DNA of 64,000 nucleotides from an uncultured Bacteroides sp. (GCA_949289265.1 CASENE010000072.1:62001-126000); one strand, 5' to 3'; positions 18,319 through 28,244 are shown, counted from the stretch's first letter. The notes: generated from the sequence alone by a model not told the origin. Made by a program: numbers and translations.

Positions 18319-18326
18319 CAAAGATA
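18319..18326 (-). promoter_or_regulatory. -7 promoter element TATCTTTG (protease)
   Basis: The minus strand reads TATCTTTGCGCCC, about 174 bp upstream of the protease start. The long leader would contain the inverted repeat at 18182-18295. The divergent porin gene has only a weaker match (GACCTTTG near 18426). Confidence 0.55.
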
Positions 18327-18464
18327 CGCATTTCCTCCCGACCGGCAAGTCGTCGACAGCCGGTAAAGATGTCGTTGTAACATAAATGAAACACATATGA
18401 CATCATCTGATAACACCGATGTCCGACCTTTGCACCCAGGAAACCCACAAACAGATATCCGCAC

Positions 18465-19520
18465 ATGAAGAAAAGATTCTGCACCCTGCTCCTAGCCCTT
18501 CTGCCTCTGGCGGGCTTTGCCCAAACCGATGCTCCCAACGAGGACGGACGGAAGCTGGACAAGGACAAAATGGAGAAGAAAGACTATCGGCCCGAAGTGC
18601 ATGGCACCATCCGCGCCAAATACGAATACCAGACGGGCATGGGCGCCGGACGGTTCGAGGTGCGCACGGCCCGTGTCAGCATCACCGGCAATGTCCTGCC
18701 CAAGGTGGCGTATAAGGCCGAGGTAGACCTGTCGGACGAAGGACAGATAAAGATGCTGGACGCATACGCCCGGCTGTTTCCCCTGCGCGGCCTGACCATC
18801 ACCGCCGGACAGATGCGCGTGCCCTTCACCATAGACGCCCACCGCTCGCCTCACGAGCAATACTTCGCCAACCGCTCTTTCATTGCCAAGCAGGTGGGCA
18901 ACGTGCGGGACGTGGGCCTGACCCTCGGTTACACCTTGCCTTTGGACATGCGCGTCGTCGTGGAGGGAGGGCTGTATAACGGCACGGGCCTGACCAATCA
19001 AAAGGTGTGGCACAAGGACGTGAACTATTCCGCCAAGGCCCAGCTCTTTCCCGCCGACGGGCTGAACCTGACCCTGAGCGTGCAAGGCATACAGCCGGAA
19101 GAGGTGTGGATGCGCTCGTATGACATCGGCGCCTACTATCAGACCGGCCGCTTGCACATCGAGGGCGAATACCTGCTGAAGCAATACTCGGACAACGCTT
19201 TCCAGGACGTGCATTCGGTGGATGCCTTCGTCAACTACGACCTGCCCTTGCGCAAAGTGTTCACCAAGATGTCTTTCCTGGCCCGCTATGACATGATGAC
19301 CAACCACAGCGACGGCGAGACCCGCGACGAACAGACCGGTGCGCTCAGCATTACCGACTATAAGCGCCACCGCCTCACCGCCGGCATCACCCTGAGCCTA
19401 AGCAAGGCCTTCCGCACCGACTTGCGGTTGAACTTCGAGAAATACTTCTACCCCGAAGGAAGCATTGCCAAAGAGTCGGAACAGGACAAGGTGGTGCTCG
19501 AACTGATGGTGCGCTTCTGA
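18465..19520 (+). CDS. Phosphate-selective porin O/P-like outer-membrane protein
   Basis: The 351-residue protein has a signal peptide (MKKRFCTLLLALLPLAGFAQ) and then alternating amphipathic strands of a 16-strand-type barrel: HGTIRAKYEYQTGMGAGRFEVRTARVSITG, YKAEVDLSDEGQIKMLDAYARL and RGLTITAGQMRVPFTID are typical of the porin O/P family. The last residues VVLELMVRF end in phenylalanine, the outer-membrane assembly signal. Porin O/P proteins form anion-selective channels, in some cases for phosphate or polyphosphate; ion choice is not predictable here. It is transcribed away from the protease and followed after 84 bp by the next gene, which has its own promoter. Confidence 0.85.
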   Translation: MKKRFCTLLLALLPLAGFAQTDAPNEDGRKLDKDKMEKKDYRPEVHGTIRAKYEYQTGMGAGRFEVRTARVSITGNVLPKVAYKAEVDLSDEGQIKMLDAYARLFPLRGLTITAGQMRVPFTIDAHRSPHEQYFANRSFIAKQVGNVRDVGLTLGYTLPLDMRVVVEGGLYNGTGLTNQKVWHKDVNYSAKAQLFPADGLNLTLSVQGIQPEEVWMRSYDIGAYYQTGRLHIEGEYLLKQYSDNAFQDVHSVDAFVNYDLPLRKVFTKMSFLARYDMMTNHSDGETRDEQTGALSITDYKRHRLTAGITLSLSKAFRTDLRLNFEKYFYPEGSIAKESEQDKVVLELMVRF

Positions 19521-19573
19521 CCCTCTCTACACATTCCCGGTGCCGGCTTCTTGCATATCTCCGCCCAATAGGC

Positions 19574-19581
19574 TATCTTTG
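19574..19581 (+). promoter_or_regulatory. -7 promoter element TATCTTTG (Exo-X-domain-like gene)
   Basis: GGCTATCTTTGCCAC lies 24 bp upstream of the ATG at 19605, giving a very short leader. Confidence 0.6.
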
Positions 19582-19604
19582 CCACATACGCGGAGATACA
19601 TGCC

Positions 19605-20456
19605 ATGGCCAACCCCATCCTGCCCGGACTGACGGGCGCAGAACAAGAGACGCTGTACCGCAAACTGCGGGTATACAACGAAGGACGACCCTCGTACAAA
19701 GATACCGGGGCCTATCTCGTCGTTCTCCCGCGCCCCGGACATCCCCGCTACACCCTCTGGATATACTCTCCACAGGCACCCGTCCGCCAGCCCATTCTCT
19801 ACGTCCACGACCTCGAAGTCGCAGCCGAACCCTCGTTGCGCCTGGCCAGTACCCTCTGCTACTACACTCCCCGCCGTCTGCTGGTGGTGGAATACAATGC
19901 CAAGCACATGCAGAGCCGGGGTGATGACCTCATACCGTTTGGCAAATACAGAGGACACTTCCTCCACGAAGTTCTCGCTGTCGACCCTGCCTACCTCACT
20001 TGGATAGCCTTCAAATACACTCCCCGCATTCCCAAACAGGAGAGGCTGGTGCAGATGGCCAAGGTCTACCACACTGTCCTTCTCGACTTTCAGCAACGCC
20101 GCGCCCGTCAAGCCGTGCAGGGGAATTATCTCGGTTCCGAGGGCGGACATGTAGAGAATCTCACGCTCACCGTCCTCCGGGTGCGGGTGGAAGACGACCC
20201 TTACAAAACCCGTGTGACCGACGGCATTCCTCTCTTCCGCGTCCGGCAAGTGTTCTGGCTGCGCGATGACGCCGGTCGTTACGTCACTTTCCGCATCCCC
20301 GCCCATTCTCCCAGTCGCAGTTCTAGCCAGTTGCCTGCCTTGGAACATGCCTATACTCCCGGCGAGTCCCTCCTCGTAACTTCCGCCCGCATCGCCCGTA
20401 CCTACGTCTCCCGAGGCATCCGCTGGACGCGCCTTAGCTACGTCCGCCTGGGGTAA
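19605..20456 (+). CDS. Uncharacterised protein with an exonuclease X C-terminal-like motif
   Basis: I do not recognise the whole 283-residue protein. Residues about 109-138 (LIPFGKYRGHFLHEV followed by DPAYLTWIAFKYTP) match the short module found at the C-terminus of exodeoxyribonuclease X and in small stand-alone proteins (pattern PFGKYKG-x-x-L-x-E-I-x-x-x-Y-L-x-W). No exonuclease DEDD active site is visible on either side, so a nuclease activity is not supported. The flanks are rich in Arg and Tyr and basic overall, which could fit nucleic-acid binding. There is no signal peptide. An ATG at 19600 is in another frame. It has its own promoter and stands between the porin and a DUF4375 gene, neither suggesting a function. 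Confidence 0.7.
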   Translation: MANPILPGLTGAEQETLYRKLRVYNEGRPSYKDTGAYLVVLPRPGHPRYTLWIYSPQAPVRQPILYVHDLEVAAEPSLRLASTLCYYTPRRLLVVEYNAKHMQSRGDDLIPFGKYRGHFLHEVLAVDPAYLTWIAFKYTPRIPKQERLVQMAKVYHTVLLDFQQRRARQAVQGNYLGSEGGHVENLTLTVLRVRVEDDPYKTRVTDGIPLFRVRQVFWLRDDAGRYVTFRIPAHSPSRSSSQLPALEHAYTPGESLLVTSARIARTYVSRGIRWTRLSYVRLG

Positions 20457-20535
20457 AAAGGAGGAAAAGAATACGTTTTTAATGGCTCGCCTCAAAATTT
20501 AAACAGCTCTTATACCATTATTTAATAAGATAACG

Positions 20536-20543
20536 TATCTTTG
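20536..20543 (+). promoter_or_regulatory. -7 promoter element TATCTTTG (DUF4375 gene)
   Basis: CGTATCTTTGTGCC lies 87 bp upstream of the preferred ATG. The GTG at 20543 overlaps the motif and cannot be the start. Confidence 0.6.
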
Positions 20544-20629
20544 TGCCCGGCTTCGCGTCCTGTGGTCGCAGCCGGATGAATAATCCAGACTTAAAGAATC
20601 AACCATTCAACAACTTAAAAGCTCACTCA

Positions 20630-21139
20630 ATGATGACCGAACTGACAGACCCTGAGTTGCGTCGCGCTGCCGGAGAAGGGACGGACGCCTTTCTGACGCT
20701 CATTGCCGATGCCTGCCGCCAAGCCTTGGGCGGTCCGTTGTGCGCGGACAACATGGAGTGCCTCAATGCCGACCAGCACACGCTGCTGGGTTACCTCACA
20801 TTGAGGGACGAGGTGATGGAGGGCGGTTTTTGCCAGCTCATCCAGAACGGTCTGGGCCCCTACGTGTTGCACAACCCTTTGGCCCGCTCGCTTAAGCAAT
20901 GGGGCGTGGAGGGGCTGTCGCAGTTGCTGTATGACGCACGCCGTATCTTCGACGCCCACCGCGCCGACTTGGAGCGTCCCCGCACAGACGAGGAATTCAT
21001 GGCCATGTACGAGCAATACGAGGCCTTCGACCCGCTGGAAGAGGAATTTATCGAGTGCGAGGAGGAGTGGACCGATACCGTGGCACACTACGTGGACGAA
21101 CACTTGGACCGTTTTGTGAACGTCAGGAAGGAAGAGTAG
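20630..21139 (+). CDS. DUF4375 (DMP19-like) protein
   Basis: The protein is acidic (169 residues from the chosen start) with the DUF4375 pattern: LTLRDEVMEGGFCQLIQNGLGPYV, then the PLARSLKQWG helix and RRIFDAHRADLERPRTDEEF. Members are small cytosolic proteins related to DMP19, a reported DNA mimic and nucleoid-protein antagonist in Neisseria; that role is only a family analogy here. The strongly acidic C-terminal half (FDPLEEEFIECEEEWTD) fits the analogy. The ATG at 20630 (MMTELTD) follows an A-rich leader; an ATG at 20576 would add 18 residues and is an alternative. It appears monocistronic. Confidence 0.72.
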   Translation: MMTELTDPELRRAAGEGTDAFLTLIADACRQALGGPLCADNMECLNADQHTLLGYLTLRDEVMEGGFCQLIQNGLGPYVLHNPLARSLKQWGVEGLSQLLYDARRIFDAHRADLERPRTDEEFMAMYEQYEAFDPLEEEFIECEEEWTDTVAHYVDEHLDRFVNVRKEE

Positions 21140-21319
21140 GGATTAAAGAAGTTAAAGAATAGAGAGGGATGAAGAGAGTTTGATGGAGTCTGAAGTCGGC
21201 AATTGGCCGACGAGGAATAGTACCTTAAAAGACGTTAACGCATGCAGTATCTCCCCACTCCAAGTATTTAACGACTGACAATACTTTAATTAACAAACCT
21301 AAATAGACAGTTAAGAACA

Positions 21320-22198
21320 ATGATGAAACAGATGAAACATTGGGCCCTGGGCGTGGCCCTGTTGGCCGGCGGCCTGACGATGACCTCGTGTTTGGGCGGC
21401 GACTCGGATCCGAACAATTATGCCAGCTACTTGACTAAGGTGAACTATGGATACATGGGCATGTCGTACATCTTCACTACACCGGGTAATGAGAAGACTA
21501 TTACACCCACGCAATCGTCTATCAATGCTTTGGAGGGTAATGGCGGCTCGCTCAGCAAGTTCGTAGGGCAGATCGGCCTAACCGGTATTTACTGGAATCC
21601 AGATGAGGGAGTGGCTACCGTAACGGAGACATCGTTCGACCAAGTGAATATGCAATACTTCTACTCGCTGGATGCTCCTGTTCGCACTGCTACCCGTGGA
21701 GCAAATAACGACAGCGTAGCCACACACCCTATTATCAGCGTCACCCCACAGGTGGGGGGGTATACGTACAAACCCTATTTCTTTGATAACAATCGTCAAG
21801 ATATTGTATTGGTAATGGATTATTACGTGCCTGACAGTTACAGTGGTGCTACTTCAGTTAGTACTACGCTAATGTATTATCCTGACGAGCAGGCTACAAA
21901 GGATGCTTTGGCACAAGGTATCTTGCGCCTTTATTTGAACTACCGAGTACACTTCCGCGAAAATGCATCTGAAAACTTCAACAGTGGGCAGCACGCCATC
22001 CAGCAATCTCAGCCTTGGGCCTACCAGAAGGCTTTTCGCTTGACTTCGTTACCTGTCAGCACCTCTGCCTACCAGTATGTGGACATTGTGACGCAGGAGA
22101 ACGAACTGAACACAGACTTGGACTCGGATCAGACCAAGACCGTGACCACCCGCGTGCTGACGTATGAAGAATACAAGGCTGAGTTCGGACAGAACTAA
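21320..22198 (+). CDS. Uncharacterised lipoprotein
   Basis: The 292-residue protein starts with a lipoprotein signal; the lipobox TMTSC puts the lipidated Cys at residue 24, followed by LGGDSDP, acidic residues that in Bacteroidetes often signal surface exposure. The rest is rich in Tyr, Thr, Ser and Asn with beta-strand patterns and no motif I can assign to an enzyme. The general look is that of NigD-like or similar Bacteroides lipoproteins, but I cannot confirm this. The GC content is lower than in the neighbouring genes in its middle part. A YIP1 membrane-protein gene follows after 42 bp and may be co-transcribed. The 180-bp gap upstream contains only a small hairpin GTCGGC-AATTG-GCCGAC. 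Confidence 0.75.
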   Translation: MMKQMKHWALGVALLAGGLTMTSCLGGDSDPNNYASYLTKVNYGYMGMSYIFTTPGNEKTITPTQSSINALEGNGGSLSKFVGQIGLTGIYWNPDEGVATVTETSFDQVNMQYFYSLDAPVRTATRGANNDSVATHPIISVTPQVGGYTYKPYFFDNNRQDIVLVMDYYVPDSYSGATSVSTTLMYYPDEQATKDALAQGILRLYLNYRVHFRENASENFNSGQHAIQQSQPWAYQKAFRLTSLPVSTSAYQYVDIVTQENELNTDLDSDQTKTVTTRVLTYEEYKAEFGQN

Positions 22199-22240
22199 AC
22201 GTACACATTGTTATATTATATAATAAACCAGACATCCAAC

Positions 22241-22816
22241 GTGGACTACAAGAACCTTTTCCACATCGTTATCCAACTAATTTCCTCCCCGGCCCGTGCT
22301 TGGGAGGAAATTCGTTTGCAAGGGGAGCCACGCACCGTATTCACGTCGTTCGTCTACCCGTTGATAGGTTTGTGCGGCCTGTCGGTGTTCATCGGCTCGC
22401 TGCTGGACAATGGATGGGGTGGCCCGCAGAGTTTTCAATACGCCATGATAGATTGCTGTGCGGTGGCCGTAGCCTTGTTTGGCGGCTACTTCCTGGCTGC
22501 GTGGCTATTGAACGCCTGCTGCATGCGGTGGCTGCATCGTCCGGACGACCTGCCAGGAATGTGGCAGTTTGCTGGCTATGCACTGGTGGTGGTGTTCGTG
22601 CTGCGCATGGTCATCGGCCTGTTGCCAGACTTCTGGATCATCGCCCTGCTACTGCAATTTTACACGCTCTACGTAGTGTGGGAGGGTTGCCGCGTCTTGT
22701 TGCAGGTGCCCGAAGGCAGCCGCTTCCGCTTCACACTGGCGGCCACCGCGCTGTTATTGGCCTGTCCGCTGGTGATAGAATGGGTGTTCGACGAGCTGAT
22801 GTATCTGCTAAACTAG
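22241..22816 (+). CDS. YIP1 family inner-membrane protein
   Basis: The 191-residue protein has five hydrophobic segments preceded by the amphipathic N-terminus DYKNLFHIVIQLISSPARAWEEI, the usual beginning of bacterial YIP1-domain proteins (LxxSPxxAWxxI). Function is unknown in bacteria. A GTG at 22241 is the likely start; the longer frame begins at a TTG at 22208 within an AT-rich stretch. It lies 42 bp after the lipoprotein gene. The stop codon TAG directly touches the left arm of a composite inverted repeat (22815-22898). Confidence 0.8.
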   Translation: MDYKNLFHIVIQLISSPARAWEEIRLQGEPRTVFTSFVYPLIGLCGLSVFIGSLLDNGWGGPQSFQYAMIDCCAVAVALFGGYFLAAWLLNACCMRWLHRPDDLPGMWQFAGYALVVVFVLRMVIGLLPDFWIIALLLQFYTLYVVWEGCRVLLQVPEGSRFRFTLAATALLLACPLVIEWVFDELMYLLN

Positions 22817-22898
22817 CTACGTGTGACAAGCTACAAGTGACGAGTGACAAGTATTGCCTCTTTGGCCATTCGTAGCTTGTAGCCCGTAGCGCGTAGCT
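22815..22898. repeat. Composite inverted repeat behind the YIP1 gene
   Basis: The left arm AGCTACG...GCTACAAG (22815-22837) pairs imperfectly with CTTGTAGC...CGTAGCT (22876-22898), 17 of 23 positions. The arms are built of repeated words (GCTACAAG, GTGACAAG). No T tract follows, so it is a weak terminator candidate at best, lying between the YIP1 gene and smpB. Confidence 0.6.
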
Positions 22899-22919
22899 CA
22901 TTATATACTATAAGAAGAG

Positions 22920-23372
22920 ATGAAACAACCCACCATCAATATCAAGAACAAGCGTGCCACCTTCGACTACGAACTGCTGGACACCTACACGGCCGGCATC
23001 GTGCTGACAGGCACCGAAATCAAGTCCATCCGTCTGGGCAAGGCCAGCCTGGTGGATACCTTCTGCTACTTTGCCAACGGCGAACTGTGGGTGAAGAACA
23101 TGCACATCGCCGAATATTTCTACGGCTCATACAATAACCATGCCGCACGCCGTGACCGCAAATTGCTGCTCACCAAGAAAGAGCTTGATAAACTGCAACG
23201 CACTTCGCGCGATCCCGGATTCACCATTGTCCCCGTCCGCCTCTTCATCAACGACAAAGGTTTGGCCAAGGTGGTCGTGGCCTTGGCCAAAGGCAAGAAG
23301 CAATATGACAAGCGTCAGTCCATCAAAGAGAAAGATGACAAGCGGGACATGGCGCGGATGTTCAAACGATAA
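22920..23372 (+). CDS. smpB: SsrA-binding protein SmpB
   Basis: The 150-residue protein binds tmRNA and brings it to stalled ribosomes in trans-translation. The SmpB beta-barrel is clear: [29 protein letters not shown], then [21 protein letters not shown] and the lysine-rich tail [23 protein letters not shown] that forms a helix in the ribosomal mRNA channel. Length is standard. metH follows after 14 bp, so the two are likely co-transcribed. The tmRNA gene itself is not in the window. Confidence 0.97.
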   Translation: MKQPTINIKNKRATFDYELLDTYTAGIVLTGTEIKSIRLGKASLVDTFCYFANGELWVKNMHIAEYFYGSYNNHAARRDRKLLLTKKELDKLQRTSRDPGFTIVPVRLFINDKGLAKVVVALAKGKKQYDKRQSIKEKDDKRDMARMFKR

Positions 23373-23386
23373 TCGCTACACCATTC

Positions 23387-26122
23387 ATGCAAACGCTCAT
23401 CCAGTCGGTGCAAGAGCGCGTCCTCGTTCTGGACGGCGCCATGGGCACCATGATACAACGATATGGCCTAAGTGAGGCCGACTTTCGCGGCACCCGTTTC
23501 GCCGCTTTGCCCGGACAACTGAAGGGAAACAACGACCTTCTTTGCCTCACGCGTCCCGATATTGTGCAGGATATTCACCGCAGGTATCTCGAGGCCGGTG
23601 CCGACATCATTGAGACCAATACCTTCAACGCCACCCGCATCAGCCAGGCCGACTATCACACCGAAGATGTTGTGGCAGACATCAACTTGGCTGCCGCACG
23701 TCTGGCCCGTGCCCTGGCTGACGAATATACTGCACGTACGCCGCACAAGCCCCGCTACGTGGCAGGTTCCGTGGGCCCTACCAACAAGACTCTTTCCATG
23801 AGTCCCGACGTGAGCAATCCCGCTCTGCGTTCTCTCACCTTCGATGAACTTTGTCATGCCTACATCGAACAGATGACCGCCCTCCTCCGTGGGGGAGTAG
23901 ATGCCCTGCTGGTGGAAACCATCTTCGACACGCTCAATGCTAAGGCCGCTATCTGCGCCGCGCAGGATGCCATGCGGGCTGTCGGTCGTTGTGTGCCCTT
24001 GATGCTCTCCGTTACTGTGTCTGACCAAGGCGGGCGTACTTTGTCCGGACAGACGCTGGATGCTTTCCTGGCCTCGGTGCAGCATGCCGATATTTTCTCC
24101 ATAGGATTGAATTGCTCCTTTGGCGCAGCACAGATGAAGCCCTTCCTCGAGCAACTGGCCGCCCGCGCTCCTTATTACATCAGCGTTTATCCCAATGCCG
24201 GCCTGCCCAACTCGTTGGGACAATACGACCAGACACCCGGCGAGATGGCCACTGAGTTGAAGACTTTCTTGGACGAAGGTTTGGTGAATATCGTAGGTGG
24301 TTGCTGTGGTACTACCGACGAATACATCGCCCGCTTCGTTCCCTTGGCTGCTGCGGCGCATCCGCATCAGCCTGTTCCACGTTCCGCTACGCTCTGGCTC
24401 TCCGGCCTCGACCTACTGGAGGTGAAACCCGAAAACAACTTTGTCAACGTGGGTGAACGGTGCAACGTGGCTGGATCGCGCAAGTTCCTGCGTCTTATCA
24501 ACGAAAAGAAATACGATGAAGCTTTGGGCATTGCACGTCGGCAGGTGGAAGACGGCGCGCAGGTCATCGACATCAACATGGACGACGGTTTGCTGGATGC
24601 TCGCACGGAGATGGTCAACTTTCTCAACCTCATAGCTGCCGAACCAGACATTGCCCGTGTCCCCGTCATGATTGATTCGTCCGACTGGCAAGTCATTGAG
24701 GCCGGCTTGAAATGTCTTCAAGGAAAATCTATCGTCAATTCCATCTCCTTGAAGGAAGGCGAGGAGAAGTTCCTGCAACATGCCCGTATCGTGCGCCGTT
24801 ACGGAGCTGCTGTGGTGGTCATGGCTTTCGACGAGCAGGGACAAGCCGACAGCTACGAGCGCCGTATTGAGGTGTGTGCCCGTGCCTACCGTCTACTGAC
24901 TGAACAAGCGGGCATGGAGCCGCAAAATATCATTTTCGACCCCAACGTGCTGGCCATCGCCACGGGTATGGACGAGCATGCCAACTATGCTGTAGACTTT
25001 ATCCGTGCTACTCGTTGGATACGTGAGAACCTGCCTGGCGCACATGTCAGCGGAGGAGTCAGCAATCTGTCGTTTGCCTTCCGGGGAAATAATTACCTGC
25101 GCGAAGCCATGCACGCCGTCTTCCTCTATCATGCCATTCGGGCAGGTATGGACATGGGCATCGTCAATCCGGCCTCGTCAGTGCTCTACACAGATATTCC
25201 TGCAGACTTGTTGGAGAAAATAGAAGACGTGGTGCTCAACCGTCGGCCCGATGCGACCGAACGATTGCTGGAGGCGGCTCATGCCACGCAGGGTCTATCC
25301 ACCAAGCCGGGCGAAACTGCAGGGACAGACTGGCGGAATCTGGCACTGGACGAGCGTCTGCAGTATGCGCTGGTAAAAGGGATAGGTGATTTCCTGGAAG
25401 AAGACTTGGCAGATGCCTTGCAGGTTTACCCCATGGCGGTGGACATCATCGAAGGGCCGCTTATGGTAGGCATGAATCGCGTGGGCGATCTCTTCGGAGC
25501 AGGCAAGATGTTTCTGCCTCAGGTAGTGAAGACCGCCCGCACGATGAAAAAGGCCGTAAGCATCCTTCAGCCCTATATAGAAGCTGCAAGGAGTGGCAAA
25601 AGTGCGTCATCCGGGCGGGTCTTGTTGGCCACGGTGAAAGGAGACGTGCACGATATCGGGAAAAACATCGTATCAGTGGTGATGTCCTGCAATGGATATG
25701 AGATTATAGATTTGGGTGTCATGGTGCCTGCCGAAGTCATTGTTCGGCGAGCTATAGAAGATAAAGTGGACATCATAGGTCTGAGCGGTCTTATCACTCC
25801 TTCATTGGAAGAGATGGTACACGTCGCTTCGGAAATGGAGAAGGCTGGTTTAGACATACCGTTGATGATAGGAGGAGCCACGACGTCGGCTTTGCATACC
25901 GCCCTGAAGATTGCTCCCGTTTATCATGCGCCGGTGGTCCATCTGAAGGATGCCTCACAGAATGCCACGGTAGCGGCTCGATTAATGAATCCGGCTTTGC
26001 GCCCTGCACTGGTGGCTGAATTGAATGAGCGGTATGCCCGCTTGCGTGAAGAAAATGCCAGCAAACGCACGGAGACCGTCTCTTTGGAAGACGCCCGGGC
26101 CAATCGCCTGAACTTGTTTTAG
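23387..26122 (+). CDS. metH: Cobalamin-dependent methionine synthase without reactivation domain
   Basis: The 911-residue protein has three of the four MetH modules. The homocysteine domain (about 1-320) shows DGAMGTMIQ and the zinc cysteines in GLNCSFG and GGCCGTT. The methyl-tetrahydrofolate (pterin) domain spans about 340-620 ([31 protein letters not shown]). The cobalamin module has a helical cap (about 640-740) and a Rossmann part with the cobalt ligand His near 754 in [10 protein letters not shown]. The protein ends at ARANRLNLF right after this module, so the C-terminal AdoMet-binding reactivation domain of about 300 residues in E. coli MetH is absent. No fragment of it lies next door: the convergent mltF-like gene overlaps the last 4 bp. 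Reactivation must be supplied by another gene or another mechanism. Confidence 0.95.
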   Translation: MQTLIQSVQERVLVLDGAMGTMIQRYGLSEADFRGTRFAALPGQLKGNNDLLCLTRPDIVQDIHRRYLEAGADIIETNTFNATRISQADYHTEDVVADINLAAARLARALADEYTARTPHKPRYVAGSVGPTNKTLSMSPDVSNPALRSLTFDELCHAYIEQMTALLRGGVDALLVETIFDTLNAKAAICAAQDAMRAVGRCVPLMLSVTVSDQGGRTLSGQTLDAFLASVQHADIFSIGLNCSFGAAQMKPFLEQLAARAPYYISVYPNAGLPNSLGQYDQTPGEMATELKTFLDEGLVNIVGGCCGTTDEYIARFVPLAAAAHPHQPVPRSATLWLSGLDLLEVKPENNFVNVGERCNVAGSRKFLRLINEKKYDEALGIARRQVEDGAQVIDINMDDGLLDARTEMVNFLNLIAAEPDIARVPVMIDSSDWQVIEAGLKCLQGKSIVNSISLKEGEEKFLQHARIVRRYGAAVVVMAFDEQGQADSYERRIEVCARAYRLLTEQAGMEPQNIIFDPNVLAIATGMDEHANYAVDFIRATRWIRENLPGAHVSGGVSNLSFAFRGNNYLREAMHAVFLYHAIRAGMDMGIVNPASSVLYTDIPADLLEKIEDVVLNRRPDATERLLEAAHATQGLSTKPGETAGTDWRNLALDERLQYALVKGIGDFLEEDLADALQVYPMAVDIIEGPLMVGMNRVGDLFGAGKMFLPQVVKTARTMKKAVSILQPYIEAARSGKSASSGRVLLATVKGDVHDIGKNIVSVVMSCNGYEIIDLGVMVPAEVIVRRAIEDKVDIIGLSGLITPSLEEMVHVASEMEKAGLDIPLMIGGATTSALHTALKIAPVYHAPVVHLKDASQNATVAARLMNPALRPALVAELNERYARLREENASKRTETVSLEDARANRLNLF

Positions 26123-27531
26123 GGTTTGATTTTCTTTTTGTACTGTTCGTAACGGCCCATGATGTCACGCACGAAGGCATATGTCTCTGCGCCACGGAAG
26201 TAACCGTACTTGCATACAGAATCGGTGAAATATTCCTCATTGCTCTTGAGCAGGATGTATTTTTCAACATTATCCAGCCATACGTGGGGATTTTTGCCGT
26301 ATTTCCGGGTCAATGCCATAGCGTCCAGCACATGCCCGATGCCAGAGTTATAAGAGGCCAATACGAAATAGATGCGTTCGGGCTCAGGAATCGAAGTAAA
26401 ACTCTGTGCTGTGAGTTTGAGGTATTTTACGGCGGCTTTTACGCTCTCTTCGGCATTTTGTTCTTTGCCGGCAGGTACTCCCATGGCATGAGCCGTCGAA
26501 GGCATGAGTTGCATCAATCCTTTTGCGCCGGCCCATGATACGGCAGTGGTGTCGAAATTAGATTCTTTGTAAGCCAACGAAGCCAGCAGGCGCCAGTCCC
26601 AGTCTATCTTTTTCGCGTATTTCTTGAACAAATCGTCATAGTGGGAGATGATGCCTTTCTGCAAAGATAGGATGGGGGAGTGAGGCAGTGCCTTGCTCGT
26701 CTCGAAATATCGTTTCATGCTGGCAGTATAGGCAGGAGAAGCATCGTTCGTCTTCTGCCATTCGTTGGCGGCCTGTGCCAGCAAGGGACTGCTTTTCCGC
26801 ACTGCCCACGAAGAACGTTGGTCGAAACTGATGGCCAGCCGTATGTCGAGATTGGGATAATAAGTCGTGTTCAGCTTGGCAACGTCGTTATCTGCTACCG
26901 TATAGGGTATTTCTCCTCGAGAGACCTGCGCAATCAAATCTTCCACGCCAATGCTGTCTGCCGTTACTTTATGTATGCAGATGCCTCCGCCTAGTTCTTG
27001 ATTCAGATTGACCAAGCGCTCATAATACTTCCCGGGTTTTACATACACATCTTTTCCTATCAACTCGGTAACGTCTTTCAGAGGCTTATTCCCTCCCCTT
27101 GAGCGTTGTACGATGACTTGATGGGTAATGATTTCATTGCCACAGTAGGTCATGCTGTCATGCCCCTCTTTGGTAATCGGTAAGTTATAGGCAATCAAGT
27201 CGCCTTCTCCGGCCAAAAGTTTCCGCTCTAAATCATACACGTTGCGTGCCACCTTTACCTCCAGGGTCAGGCCTTGGCTTTCGGCAAATTGTTGGGCCAG
27301 TTCATACTGAAATCCCATTTCCTGTCCTCTATAGATAAAATAAGAGGTGGAACTATAGAGCGTAAGGACAACCAGTCGTCCGCTGTCTTTTAATTGGGGC
27401 AGATCATGCACAACCGGTGTTTGGCTATGACGTGTTTTCCGGCTGCATCCATAGAAAAAGATAGAGAGCGTACTTAACCAAAGTAAGGCATAACCCAGGA
27501 ACTTGATGGGAGCGGGTGGTCTATTATTCAT
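26119..27531 (-). CDS. Membrane-bound lytic transglycosylase, MltF-like
   Basis: The 470-residue protein cleaves peptidoglycan glycan strands to anhydro-muropeptides. The N-terminus has a hydrophobic segment ending in IFFYGC, a probable lipoprotein signal. Residues about 45-270 form a periplasmic solute-binding-like domain (SBP family 3), and 290-440 form an SLT lysozyme-like domain with the catalytic Glu in [10 protein letters not shown], then [13 protein letters not shown] and [13 protein letters not shown]. This two-domain order is that of MltF, in which the first domain senses ligands and regulates activity. Its final codons overlap the end of convergent metH by 4 bp. The udk gene lies 28 bp upstream on the same strand, so the two may share a transcript. 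Confidence 0.92.
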   Translation of the reverse strand: MNNRPPAPIKFLGYALLWLSTLSIFFYGCSRKTRHSQTPVVHDLPQLKDSGRLVVLTLYSSTSYFIYRGQEMGFQYELAQQFAESQGLTLEVKVARNVYDLERKLLAGEGDLIAYNLPITKEGHDSMTYCGNEIITHQVIVQRSRGGNKPLKDVTELIGKDVYVKPGKYYERLVNLNQELGGGICIHKVTADSIGVEDLIAQVSRGEIPYTVADNDVAKLNTTYYPNLDIRLAISFDQRSSWAVRKSSPLLAQAANEWQKTNDASPAYTASMKRYFETSKALPHSPILSLQKGIISHYDDLFKKYAKKIDWDWRLLASLAYKESNFDTTAVSWAGAKGLMQLMPSTAHAMGVPAGKEQNAEESVKAAVKYLKLTAQSFTSIPEPERIYFVLASYNSGIGHVLDAMALTRKYGKNPHVWLDNVEKYILLKSNEEYFTDSVCKYGYFRGAETYAFVRDIMGRYEQYKKKIKP

Positions 27532-27559
27532 TGAACAATGAGTTTTGTAAACAGATTAT

Positions 27560-28171
27560 TCACACATCAAGATGCTGTTTGATATACTGCGTCAGGATGT
27601 CGATGGCTACCTGATTGCTTCCACCTTCGGGCACTATCAAGTCGGCATAGCGTTTGCAGGGTTCGATGAACTGCTCGTGCATGGGCTTCAATACACGGAT
27701 ATAGCGTTCCATGACCGCTTCGGCCGTACGCCCTCGTTCTTGCATGTCGCGTTGGATAACTCGTATGAGGCGTTCGTCAGAATCGGTATCCACGAAGACC
27801 TTCAGGTCCATCATGTTGCGCAAATGAGGATCACATAAAGCCAGGATGCCTTCGATAATGACAACTTCGCGAGGCTCCATGTGAATAGTTTCCGCTTGAC
27901 GTGTACAAGTCAGATATGAGTAGGTGGGTTGTTCGATGCTTTCTCCGCGGCGCAGGGCTGCAACCTGCTCCGAGAGAAGCTTCCAATCAAAAGCGTCGGG
28001 ATGGTCGAAATTGATATTCTGCCGTTCTTCCACCGGCACATGACTGCTGTCTTTATAATATGAGTCTTGGGGGAGCAAGACAACCTCGCCCGCAGGCAGG
28101 CTTTCGATGATTTTCTGCACGACGGTAGTCTTCCCCGAACCTGTTCCACCTGCAATTCCTATTATTAACAT
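27560..28171 (-). CDS. udk: Uridine kinase
   Basis: The 203-residue protein phosphorylates uridine and cytidine in pyrimidine salvage. It begins MLIIGIAGGTGSGKTTV with a P-loop at about 8-16, followed by LLPQDSYYKD, NFDHPDAFDW and the EGILAL and RDMQERGRT segments typical of uridine kinases. Length is standard. The minus-strand promoter motif TATATTTG at 28245-28252 lies about 74 bp upstream; it faces the plus-strand promoter of the Dabb gene, so the two start regions overlap. Confidence 0.95.
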   Translation of the reverse strand: MLIIGIAGGTGSGKTTVVQKIIESLPAGEVVLLPQDSYYKDSSHVPVEERQNINFDHPDAFDWKLLSEQVAALRRGESIEQPTYSYLTCTRQAETIHMEPREVVIIEGILALCDPHLRNMMDLKVFVDTDSDERLIRVIQRDMQERGRTAEAVMERYIRVLKPMHEQFIEPCKRYADLIVPEGGSNQVAIDILTQYIKQHLDV

Positions 28172-28202
28172 CCGTTTTAAGTATTATTTCAATCAAAACA
28201 AG

Positions 28203-28210
28203 TACCTTTG
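28203..28210 (+). promoter_or_regulatory. -7 promoter element TACCTTTG (Dabb gene)
   Basis: AGTACCTTTGCAAC lies 69 bp upstream of the ATG at 28279. It points towards the udk promoter at 28245-28252, so the two transcripts overlap at their 5' ends. Confidence 0.6.
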
Positions 28211-28244
28211 CAACCTGCAAAAGTCAGCTATTCTCTTTGGCTGA

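Noticed and set aside
23373-23386. A cobalamin riboswitch in front of metH
   Set aside because: Only 14 bp separate smpB and metH, too little for a riboswitch; no B12-box-like sequence was seen before smpB.
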